Source of the DNA: JAWLCG01 sp041687295
GTDB lineage: Bacteria > Planctomycetota > Phycisphaerae > SM23-33 > FEN-1343
Assembly (NCBI GenBank): GCA_041687295.1
Contig: JAWLCG010000350.1
Location: 1-5,139, forward strand
Direction of reading: 5' to 3'
Length of the DNA: 5,139 bases
Positions 1-5,132 of the stretch are shown piece by piece. How positions within the stretch are numbered: the stretch's first letter is position 1; every line of letters begins with the position of its first letter. The notes under the pieces were generated by a model, which saw nothing but the letters and a program-made list of their open reading frames with translations, searched no databases and was not told the origin of the DNA. A program made the position numbers and the translations under genes.

Positions 1-47
1 CCCCAGCCTACGAAGGCGGCCCGCGTCGTAGGCTGGGGCGCAGCCCC
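1..47. repeat. Divergent pair of GTAG-headed palindromes downstream of paralogue D
   Basis: Bases 1-13 (CCCCAGCCTACGA) are the exact inverse of 26-38 (TCGTAGGCTGGGG), with a 12-nt spacer, giving a 13-bp perfect stem. A competing hairpin GGGGC-GCA-GCCCC lies at 35-47, just after the TAA at 51-53. The two structures exclude each other. The left unit runs off the window edge. There is no T tract, so a classical intrinsic terminator is not supported, although the site is well placed to protect or end the transcript. Confidence 0.7.
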
Positions 48-50
48 ACC

Positions 51-992
51 TTAGCCTTGATTCGCCGAGGCGTCGGGGCCGCGGGGGACGGCCTCGGCCC
101 GTTCGGCCTGCTGCGTCAGCGCACGCTGGTAGCGCACCAGCAGCACCAGGTACCAGATGCCGTAGATCAGCAGCGGCAGCAGCACCAGGCACGGCAGCAT
201 GAGCAGGCCCAACCCGCCTCCGGACAGGGCTACGCCGACCGTCAGCACCAGGCCCACCAGCGGCGTCACGATCAGCCCCCACATCACCTTGCGGGTGCTC
301 TCGGCCAGCGGTCGATCGGGGATCCGCAGGGCCAGCTGGCGGAAGTAGACGAACGACGCGATGAACCCCACGAACGCGCCCAGGCCCGTCAGGGCGGTGC
401 CGGCCGTCAGGATGATGTCGGCTGAACGCAGGCCCAGACGCAGGGCCATGCCGTGGCGAGACACGATCGACAGGACGACGTAGAGCGCGAACATCACCGC
501 CCCGGCCCGGTAGAGCCGGCGGGCGTTGAGCTGGGCGTCGCGGTCGAGCCGGCAGGGGTCCGGCGCGGTCACCAGCCAGGCGCCCAGCACCTGCAGGGCC
601 GCACTGCCCAGGCCGACCACGGCCACCAGGATACCCGCCCAGTCGCCCATGTGGCCGTAGCTCAGGCCGATGGCGACGATCACGGCGATGATGGGCAGCA
701 GGAAGCCCCACAGGACCAGGCTCATGCCGCGGGCGAGCGTGCGGACGTAGGCGGGGCCCGCGAAGCGGAAGTAGTTGCCGTGCAGGCTGCGCCCGACCGG
801 CGTGCCGCACTCGGGGCATCGCCCGTCGGTCCGCAGGCCGCGAAGGTTGTAGCCGCACACCAGGCAGGGCACGTCCTGGTCCAGGGGCCTGGGCGTCGCC
901 CAGTCGGGGTCCACGCCGGCCTGGACGGCCGACAGCGGGGGCGCCACCGGCGGCCGAGGCTGCGAATCGCGGTAGGGCGGTCGGTCCTGCAT
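51..992 (-). CDS. Zinc-ribbon polytopic membrane protein, paralogue D (unknown function)
   Basis: Function unknown; a 313-residue predicted inner-membrane protein. Residues 1-40 are proline-rich and probably disordered. A zinc ribbon follows with C43-x2-C46 in C-L-V-C-GYNLRGL and C59-x2-C62 in GRCPECG. About six hydrophobic segments lie near residues 90-110, 117-141, 160-178, 193-217, 237-258 and 262-288. The segment near 141 ends in GAWLVTAPDP, and FVYFRQLALRIPDR precedes a late segment; both motifs recur in the other three membrane proteins here. The C-terminus is basic, so with six segments both ends would face the cytoplasm. The reading frame also opens at a GTG (995), but GAGG at 1000-1003 lies 7 nt from the ATG at 992 and only 4 nt from the GTG, so I chose the ATG. 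The stop is TAA. It is separated from the other paralogues by a 432-nt hairpin-filled gap and is probably transcribed separately or as a distal part of the operon. Confidence 0.82.
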   Translation of the reverse strand: MQDRPPYRDSQPRPPVAPPLSAVQAGVDPDWATPRPLDQDVPCLVCGYNLRGLRTDGRCPECGTPVGRSLHGNYFRFAGPAYVRTLARGMSLVLWGFLLPIIAVIVAIGLSYGHMGDWAGILVAVVGLGSAALQVLGAWLVTAPDPCRLDRDAQLNARRLYRAGAVMFALYVVLSIVSRHGMALRLGLRSADIILTAGTALTGLGAFVGFIASFVYFRQLALRIPDRPLAESTRKVMWGLIVTPLVGLVLTVGVALSGGGLGLLMLPCLVLLPLLIYGIWYLVLLVRYQRALTQQAERAEAVPRGPDASANQG

Positions 993-999
993 CACGAAT

Positions 1000-1003
1000 C
1001 CTC
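1000..1003 (-). promoter_or_regulatory. Ribosome binding site of paralogue D
   Basis: GAGG on the minus strand lies 7 nt from the ATG at 992 but only 4 nt from the in-frame GTG at 995. The spacing favours the ATG. Confidence 0.5.
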
Positions 1004-1009
1004 ACGAAG

Positions 1010-1049
1010 TTCGTAGGCTGGGACAGAGCTTGTAGTACACTGTCCAGCC
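1010..1049. repeat. REP-like imperfect hairpin in the leader of paralogue D
   Basis: GTAG (1013-1016) stands at the 5' foot of an imperfect stem: GGCTGGGACAG (1016-1026) pairs with CTGTCCAGCC (1040-1049) with one bulged base and a 13-nt loop. TTCGTAGGCTGGG (1010-1022) is the exact inverse of 2-14 at the other end of gene D. The hairpin ends 7 nt before the GAGG of gene D on the transcribed strand, so it may also affect its translation. Confidence 0.6.
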
Positions 1050-1106
1050 AAGAATGACAGGCTCTGCAGCCAGCGCCCCAGTCAGGATCCACCCTGAGGG
1101 CCCGGC

Positions 1107-1370
1107 GAGGGCCTCTGCAGCCCCGTTCACGGGGCTTCGCCCGCGCAGCGGGTTCAGGCCCGGCCTTCTAGGCCGGGTACGCCGGCCCCTCCCGGCCTCC
1201 TTCTTCTCAGCCCGCTTCAGCGGGCTTACCCGCAGGGCGTCTGGTAAGCCCGCTGAAGCGGGCTGGGGCAAACATGAACAGCGGCGTTGGCCGTCCCCAG
1301 GGCTACAAAGCCCTGGGCTACACCCCGCTGCGCGGGGCGAAGGCCGGTGAACCGGCCTGAAGAGGACCTC
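1107..1370. repeat. Concentric 264-bp palindromic element made of inverted hairpin modules
   Basis: This fills most of the 996-1427 gap between paralogues A and D, which has no gene I can support. Hairpins (stem/loop): 1119-1136 (7 bp, TTCA), 1140-1152 (5 bp, GCA), 1159-1177 (8 bp), 1209-1226 and 1247-1264 (8 bp each), 1296-1317 (9 bp, ACAA), 1323-1337 (6 bp, TGC) and 1341-1358 (8 bp). The plus strand from 1107 and the minus strand from 1370 read the same order: GAGG-k-CCTCT-k-CAG, a TTCA hairpin, TTCGCCC, a GCA hairpin, then a third hairpin. The centre is a perfect 23-bp inverted repeat (1208-1230 and 1243-1265). The outer and inner centres coincide within about 2 nt, so it behaves as one unit rather than scattered repeats. 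Confidence 0.75.
1208..1265. repeat. Perfect 23-bp inverted repeat with self-complementary arms
   Basis: Bases 1208-1230 are exactly inverse to 1243-1265 around a 12-nt spacer. Each arm is itself a hairpin (AGCCCGCT-TC-AGCGGGCT and AGCCCGCT-GA-AGCGGGCT), so the region can fold as one long stem or as two short hairpins. The right arm continues into GGGGC, giving the same GCTGGGGC ending as the units at 26-39 and 5055-5082. Confidence 0.8.
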
Positions 1371-1427
1371 TGCAATTGGGTGCGTTCCGGCACGGTTCAG
1401 ACCCATCATTCCAGCCAGGCCGGTCCA

Positions 1428-2390
1428 CTACCGCTCGGGCCGGCTGTAGACCTGGTCGGTCCAGGCCGAGCGGGCCTGCTCGGCGAACACGTGGCGGGCG
1501 CGGCCCAGCGCCCACAGCAGCCAGGCCGACAGCAGGATCACCAGCGGCGCACCCAGGCAGGCCGGGACGAGTATCCCCAGCCCGGACAGGGGGCTGGGCC
1601 CGCCACTGCTCAGCAGGGGCGCCAGCGTGCCCAGCACCCAGCTGATGGTCATCAGGGCCGCCAGGGCCGAAAAGCCGCCCGCCAGCATCCGCGTGTGCCG
1701 GCCCAGGCGGGCGTCGGGCACGCGGTCGGCCAGTCGGCGGTACTGCCCCAGCACCAGGGCCGTCGCGACCAGGGCCAGCAGCCTCTCGACGAAGAGGCAG
1801 TGCATCCAGAACGTGTAGCCCACCGACCACGGCACGACCAGCGCCTCGCCCAACCGCGTCACCACCGCCAGCGTCAGGGCCGGCCAAAGGGCGACGCGGG
1901 CGACGCCGCGGCCCGTGAGGGTGAAGGGCTCCACGGGCCGGCCCGGCTCGGGGCGGGCCACCAGCCACGCCCCCGCGACGCCCAGGCCGTAGCCCAGGGC
2001 GACCATTGGCACCAGCAGCCCATGACCCCGCAGCAGCACCACCAGGACGTGGACCAGCAGCATCACCAGCACGGCCCAGAAGCCCAGCCTCGCGCCGCGG
2101 GCGAGGCGCCCCAGCCAGCGGTAGTCGCTGAAGCGCAGCCGGTCGCCGCGGAGGCTGTGGGGGATCGGCTCGCCGCACTCGGGGCATCGGCCGTCGGTCG
2201 CCAGGGCGCGGAGGTTGTACCCGCAGGCCACGCAGGGCAGGTCGACGGGCACCGCGACGGGGGCGCCGGCCTCGTCGGTCAGCCAGGCCGGCGGCAGGGG
2301 GGGGTGGTCGGCCTCGTGGATGGCCCGCAGGGCCTCAGCCAGTGCCGGATGGGCCGGCGGCGCGGGCGCGGCGGGGGGCTTGTCGGTCAC
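1428..2390 (-). CDS. Zinc-ribbon polytopic membrane protein, paralogue A (unknown function)
   Basis: Function unknown; 320 residues. A Pro/Ala-rich N-terminus (1-50) precedes a zinc ribbon with C53-x2-C56 in CVACGYNLRAL and C69-x2-C72 in GRCPECG. A basic amphipathic stretch (GRLARGARLGFW, near 94-105) leads into about six hydrophobic segments near 101-120, 125-144, 162-178, 195-215, 236-258 and 270-295. The family motifs are present: GAWLVARPEPG after the second segment and QYRRLADRVPD before the fifth. The start is GTG at 2390, with GGAGG (minus strand, 2398-2402) 7 nt upstream. The start overlaps the stop of the preceding gene by four bases (GTGA), so translational coupling is likely. The stop is TAG. 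A run of eight C on the coding strand (2297-2304) falls at codons 29-32. It is the last gene of the compact operon. Confidence 0.82.
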   Translation of the reverse strand: MTDKPPAAPAPPAHPALAEALRAIHEADHPPLPPAWLTDEAGAPVAVPVDLPCVACGYNLRALATDGRCPECGEPIPHSLRGDRLRFSDYRWLGRLARGARLGFWAVLVMLLVHVLVVLLRGHGLLVPMVALGYGLGVAGAWLVARPEPGRPVEPFTLTGRGVARVALWPALTLAVVTRLGEALVVPWSVGYTFWMHCLFVERLLALVATALVLGQYRRLADRVPDARLGRHTRMLAGGFSALAALMTISWVLGTLAPLLSSGGPSPLSGLGILVPACLGAPLVILLSAWLLWALGRARHVFAEQARSAWTDQVYSRPER

Positions 2391-3352
2391 GGCTGGGCCT
2401 CCGGCTGGGCGGGCTTCTCGATCGACTGGGCGTACCGCACGGCCCGGGCGATGGAGGCCTGCTCGTTAACGGCCCCCTCGTAGCGCAGCACCAGGTAGAC
2501 CCACCACACATGGAAGAACAGCCCCGCCAGGCCCGGCGGCAGGGCCAACTCCATCGCGGGCCGGCCGGCGGCCAGTGCGCCGCCCGCGAACAGGGCCGCC
2601 GCCAGCAGCAGGCTCGTGCCCAGGCCCCACATCACCACAGTGGTCGGCACGGCCAGGCGGTGCTCGCCCATGGCCCGGGCGAGCCGACGCAGGTAGAGCA
2701 TCAGCAGCAGCCGAGGCACCAGCATCGCCACCAGGGCCGCCGTCCACACCATCACCTCCGACAGCCGGCCCGGACGGTGGTAGACGTACAGCCCGGCCAG
2801 CGCGGCGCCGCCCAGGCCCACGATCAAACTCAGCCGGGCCGCCCACGCCAGCGACCGCGCCTGCGCCCGGGGCACGTCCGGCCCCGTCACCATCCACAGG
2901 CTAACCATCCAGAACGCCAGCCCCACCAGCCCAACAAAGGGCACGCAGCCCAGCAGCATCATCACCTCCGACCAGAACAGCCGGCTCACCGCCCGGGCCA
3001 GCCGCTCGGCGTGCTCCGGCGAGGCCAGGCACAGCGCCTGCGACAGCGAGACCCGCACGGCCTGGCCGCACTCGGGGCATCGCCCCTCGGTCCGCAGGCC
3101 GCGCAGGTTGTACCCGCAGGCCGTGCAGGGGCAGTCGCGCTGCAGGACGGTGAGGGGCCTGGCGATCTGCTCGAGCTCCTCGCGGAGCTCCTCGGGCAGC
3201 GGCACCAGCGGAATGTCCCCATCCTCCTGCTCGTAGGCCTCCCGCAGCGCCGCCGGCGTGTCGGGCCGAAGCGGCCGGCGGCGCTCGTCGTGCCCATGCC
3301 GCCGGGCCGGCTCGTCGGTCGGCCGGCGGAGGAAGTCGGGCAGCTCCTTCAT
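2387..3352 (-). CDS. Zinc-ribbon polytopic membrane protein, paralogue B (unknown function)
   Basis: Function unknown; 321 residues. Unlike its neighbours, it begins with a long charged region (1-70), basic near 18-30 and acidic near 40-63, ending in RPLTVL. The ribbon has C76-x2-C79 (CTACGYNLRGL) and C92-x2-C95 (GRCPECG), with an extra Cys at 74. Hydrophobic segments lie near 127-154, 171-191, 199-220, 237-260 and 270-290. Family motifs are SLWMVTGPDVP near 151-160 and LYLRRLARAM before the fourth segment. The tail is a charged helix. RPLTVL and the residues just after the ribbon (ALCLASPEHAERLA) match the upstream neighbour C, so these two are the closest pair in N-terminal layout. The start is ATG with a weak AGGGG 6 nt upstream (3359-3363). 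It lies 50 nt downstream of gene C and overlaps gene A by 4 nt. Confidence 0.82.
   Translation of the reverse strand: MKELPDFLRRPTDEPARRHGHDERRRPLRPDTPAALREAYEQEDGDIPLVPLPEELREELEQIARPLTVLQRDCPCTACGYNLRGLRTEGRCPECGQAVRVSLSQALCLASPEHAERLARAVSRLFWSEVMMLLGCVPFVGLVGLAFWMVSLWMVTGPDVPRAQARSLAWAARLSLIVGLGGAALAGLYVYHRPGRLSEVMVWTAALVAMLVPRLLLMLYLRRLARAMGEHRLAVPTTVVMWGLGTSLLLAAALFAGGALAAGRPAMELALPPGLAGLFFHVWWVYLVLRYEGAVNEQASIARAVRYAQSIEKPAQPEAQP
2398..2402 (-). promoter_or_regulatory. Ribosome binding site of paralogue A inside the end of gene B
   Basis: GGAGG on the minus strand, 7 nt from the GTG at 2390, lies inside the last codons of gene B. It supports the GTG start and the coupled GTGA junction. 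Confidence 0.6.
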
Positions 3353-3402
3353 GGTGGGCCCCTATGCGGGTGTACTGACCTGGCGCGGCGTCCGCTGGGT
3401 CC

Positions 3403-4209
3403 TCACGGCCCCGGGTCCTCGGGCGTGGGGATCCGCCCCTTGTGGTGGCTGGCCTCGAGGCGGAGGCCCCAGGCCTTCTCGACCTCCTCGACCAGCAGCG
3501 TCCGCATCCGCCGAAGCAGCAGGATCCACCAGACGGTGAAGACCACCACCAGGACCTCCACGACCACGGCGGCGGCCACCACCGGCCCGGCGTAGCCGGC
3601 CATGGGCGGCGGGCCCCCGTCGTCCTCGCCGGGCCCGGCGATCGTCGAGCCGATGGCCGGCTCGAGCACCGCCAGCATCCACAGGGCCAGGGCCAGGCCC
3701 ACCATCACGATCAGCAGCCGGCGGCGAAGGAAATCGCTGCCCGGCAGGCGGCGGCAGAGCTGGCGGAACCAGCTCAGCAGCACCACGACGTGGACGACCT
3801 TGATGAGCCCCACGACCGCACCGACGACGGCGAAGTGGGCGATCTCCCACTCCAGCCGGCCCGGGGCGGCCCAGGGCAGCATGGCCGAGACGAACTCGCC
3901 GATCAGCACGGCCACCATCGTGATGCGCATGGCCCGGCCCAGGACGGGGCTGGGGCCCCAGGTGGGGTTCTCCGGCTGCGCGTCGGTCACCTTCCATACG
4001 CCCGTCAGCCGACCGACCTGCGCGAAGACGCGGACCAGCGGCACGCACAGCACCAGTGTGACCAGCTCGGCCCCGGCCAGCGTGGCGACGCCCTGGGCGA
4101 GCCCCTCGCTGTACTCGGGCCGATCCAGGCACAGCCGCTCGGGCGGGCAGTCCTCCTCGGGCAGCACGGTCAGGGGGCGCTGGCTGGGAACGGGGGCATC
4201 ACTACTCAT
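3403..4209 (-). CDS. Polytopic membrane protein, paralogue C lacking the zinc ribbon
   Basis: Function unknown; 268 residues, about 50 shorter than its three relatives. After RPLTVLPEEDCP (11-22) the sequence goes straight to ERLCLDRPEYSEGLAQGV. In paralogue B the equivalent flanks, RPLTVLQRDCP and ALCLASPEHAERLA, enclose the whole four-cysteine ribbon. The ribbon therefore appears cleanly absent while both flanks remain. Hydrophobic segments lie near 46-66, 95-114, 123-146, 164-185 and 205-232. Family motifs remain: GVWKVTDAQPENP near 70-82 and LSWFRQLCRRLP before the fourth segment. An acidic, glycine/proline-rich stretch (191-202) sits before the last segment, and the tail is charged. The start is ATG with GAGG (4217-4220) 7 nt upstream. 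It is 30 nt downstream of the ACT gene and 50 nt upstream of gene B, consistent with one operon. Confidence 0.8.
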   Translation of the reverse strand: MSSDAPVPSQRPLTVLPEEDCPPERLCLDRPEYSEGLAQGVATLAGAELVTLVLCVPLVRVFAQVGRLTGVWKVTDAQPENPTWGPSPVLGRAMRITMVAVLIGEFVSAMLPWAAPGRLEWEIAHFAVVGAVVGLIKVVHVVVLLSWFRQLCRRLPGSDFLRRRLLIVMVGLALALWMLAVLEPAIGSTIAGPGEDDGGPPPMAGYAGPVVAAAVVVEVLVVVFTVWWILLLRRMRTLLVEEVEKAWGLRLEASHHKGRIPTPEDPGP

Positions 4210-4239
4210 GGAAAGACCTCGAAAAGCGGCCGGCGGGCC

Positions 4240-4779
4240 TCAATCGGCCGGGCCCAGGCGGATATCCACGTTGAGCCGCTCGGCCAGGGCGGTCAGGTCG
4301 GCGCGGAACTGCTTGAGGTTCACCCCCGCCGGCACCGCCAGGCGGGCCTGCAGGTGGAACAGGGCCGTCCCCGTGTGCGGGGCCGAGTCCACCGTCGTGT
4401 CCAGCTGCTCGATGTTGACGCCCTGCTCGGCCAGGTGGTGGGCGATGGGCTGCAGGATGCCCGGGTGGTCCATCGAGTAGACCTCCAGGCCGTACGGCAG
4501 CGCCTCGGGAATGGCCGTGTGCTCCTGCGGCGGGCTCGTGGGCCGAACCGTGCACATCAGCTGGGCGGTGTGGACGAGGGTGTCGGCCTCGTTCATGATC
4601 CGCCCGGCCGCCTCGTCGGGGCCGCTGACGAGCATGATGATCGCGAAGTCGCCGCCGAGCGTGGCCATGCGGCTGGCCTCGACGTTTCCGCCCCGGCTGA
4701 AGACGAACTCGCTGAGCCGGTCGACCAGGCCGGGCCGGTCGGGGCCCTGGGCCGTCAGTACGAGGAATTGGCTGGCCAT
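4240..4779 (-). CDS. Tandem ACT-domain protein, GcvR-like
   Basis: A 179-residue cytoplasmic protein made of two ACT domains, the layout of the GcvR family. The first ACT (about 5-78) opens with FLVLTAQGPDRPGLVDRL and continues with GGNVEASRMATLGGDFAIIM, closely matching the start of E. coli GcvR as I know it. The second (about 97-176) has YSMDHPGILQPIAHHLAEQG. The D-R-P-G and D-H-P-G turns are where ACT domains usually bind small ligands. In E. coli, GcvR represses the glycine cleavage operon by binding GcvA in response to glycine. No GcvA is visible here, so the ligand and partner are unknown. The frame is open back to a GTG at 4812, but AAGGGAG (4785-4791) sits 5 nt before the ATG at 4779, and that start begins directly on the ACT fold, so I chose it. 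It is the first gene of the probable operon. Confidence 0.88.
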   Translation of the reverse strand: MASQFLVLTAQGPDRPGLVDRLSEFVFSRGGNVEASRMATLGGDFAIIMLVSGPDEAAGRIMNEADTLVHTAQLMCTVRPTSPPQEHTAIPEALPYGLEVYSMDHPGILQPIAHHLAEQGVNIEQLDTTVDSAPHTGTALFHLQARLAVPAGVNLKQFRADLTALAERLNVDIRLGPAD

Positions 4780-4784
4780 CTCGT

Positions 4785-4791
4785 CTCCCTT
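4785..4791 (-). promoter_or_regulatory. Ribosome binding site of the ACT gene
   Basis: AAGGGAG on the minus strand is a near-ideal Shine-Dalgarno, 5 nt from the ATG at 4779. It settles the start against the upstream in-frame GTG (4812) and ATG (4797), neither of which would leave this site outside the coding region. Confidence 0.7.
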
Positions 4792-4830
4792 CGCCATCGC
4801 CGGGCGACGCACGCCGCGCGCCTCGTTACA

Positions 4831-4859
4831 ACCCTACCGCACCGCCGGCCCGAGGGCAA
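4831..4859 (-). promoter_or_regulatory. Weak candidate sigma70-type promoter for the ACT-led operon
   Basis: On the minus strand TTGCCC (4859-4854) and TAGGGT (4836-4831) are separated by 17 nt. They lie about 50 nt upstream of the chosen ACT start. The match to TTGACA/TATAAT is 4/6 and 3/6, so this is only a candidate. A following TTGTAACG could be an alternative -10. The surrounding stretch 4780-4902 holds no gene I can support. Confidence 0.25.
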
Positions 4860-4902
4860 GGGAGCAGAACAGACCCTCTGCCCTCAGCACGTGCGAGTCC
4901 AC

Positions 4903-5032
4903 GGCTCGGGGTGCCCCGGGCAAGCCGCAGGCTCGCCCGGCCGGGGCGGGAGGGGGCTGCATGGGCGAACCACCTTCGCCCTCGACCGGGCGAGCGGTGC
5001 TGACGCCCCGCTTGCCCGGGGCACCCGGAGCC
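4903..5032. repeat. Nested 130-bp inverted repeat upstream of the ACT operon
   Basis: The outer arms 4903-4925 and 5010-5032 pair at 22 of 23 positions (one G-G mismatch). Inside lie a 10-bp stem, GCTCGCCCGG (4931-4940) with its inverse at 4986-4995, and a 7-bp stem, GGGCGAA (4963-4969) with TTCGCCC (4975-4981). The inner stems are placed asymmetrically: spacers are 5 and 14 nt, then 22 and 4 nt. It carries no GTAG foot and no transposase. It could be a small miniature inverted-repeat element, a structured RNA or an operator region; the sequence does not decide. Confidence 0.65.
4943..4965 (+). other. Putative G-quadruplex motif inside the nested inverted repeat
   Basis: Four G runs (GGGG, GGG, GGGGG, GGG) are separated by loops of 1, 1 and 6 nt, which meets the usual G3+/N1-7 rule. 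The G-rich strand is the non-transcribed (plus) strand upstream of the operon. High GC content raises the chance background for such motifs. Confidence 0.35.
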
Positions 5033-5054
5033 ACCCCCGATCGGTGAAGGAGTC

Positions 5055-5132
5055 TGTAGGCCGGACGCAGTCCGGCTGGGGCTAGACCCTTCATAGGCGC
5101 CCCCGCCCCAGCCGGACTGCGGCCGGCCTACA
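5055..5132. repeat. BIME-like inverted pair of GTAG-headed REP elements
   Basis: Bases 5055-5082 pair with 5105-5132 at 27 of 28 positions, around a 22-nt centre. Each unit read inwards starts TGTAGGCCGG and ends GTCCGGCTGGGGC, with GTAG at 5056-5059 (plus) and 5131-5128 (minus). Each arm can also fold alone: GCCGGAC-GCA-GTCCGGC on the left, and the same with one mismatch on the right. The GTAG foot followed by a GGCCGGA stem closely resembles E. coli REP sequences (GTAGGCCGGAT...). No transposase gene is in the window. Confidence 0.75.

Noticed and set aside
1..38. Classical intrinsic terminator of paralogue D
   Set aside because: The stem is strong but is not followed by a T tract on the transcribed strand, and the same motif occurs upstream of the gene and in other gaps.
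1107..1370. CRISPR array
   Set aside because: The repeated units are inverted, differ in stem sequence and have no regular unique spacers of constant length.
1002..1409. Minus-strand open frame of 135 codons in the gap between A and D
   Set aside because: It is made almost wholly of the palindromic element and lacks a ribosome binding site and any recognisable domain.
1287..2483. Plus-strand open frame of 398 codons
   Set aside because: It is antisense to paralogue A, has the same Gln/His/Gly/Arg-rich composition, and begins inside the hairpin cluster.
2342..3595. Plus-strand open frame of 417 codons
   Set aside because: It is antisense to paralogue B, whose cysteine ribbon and membrane segments are clearly the real signal.
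4780..4902. Glycine riboswitch or other leader upstream of the ACT gene
   Set aside because: I see no tandem aptamer or conserved riboswitch core, and the leader after the candidate promoter would be only about 50 nt.
3442..5085. Long plus-strand open frame of 547 codons
   Set aside because: It lies opposite gene C and the ACT gene and reads through both inverted repeats. Its product is dominated by His, Gln, Gly, Arg and Ala with no hydrophobic core or domain, as expected for the antisense of GC-rich genes.
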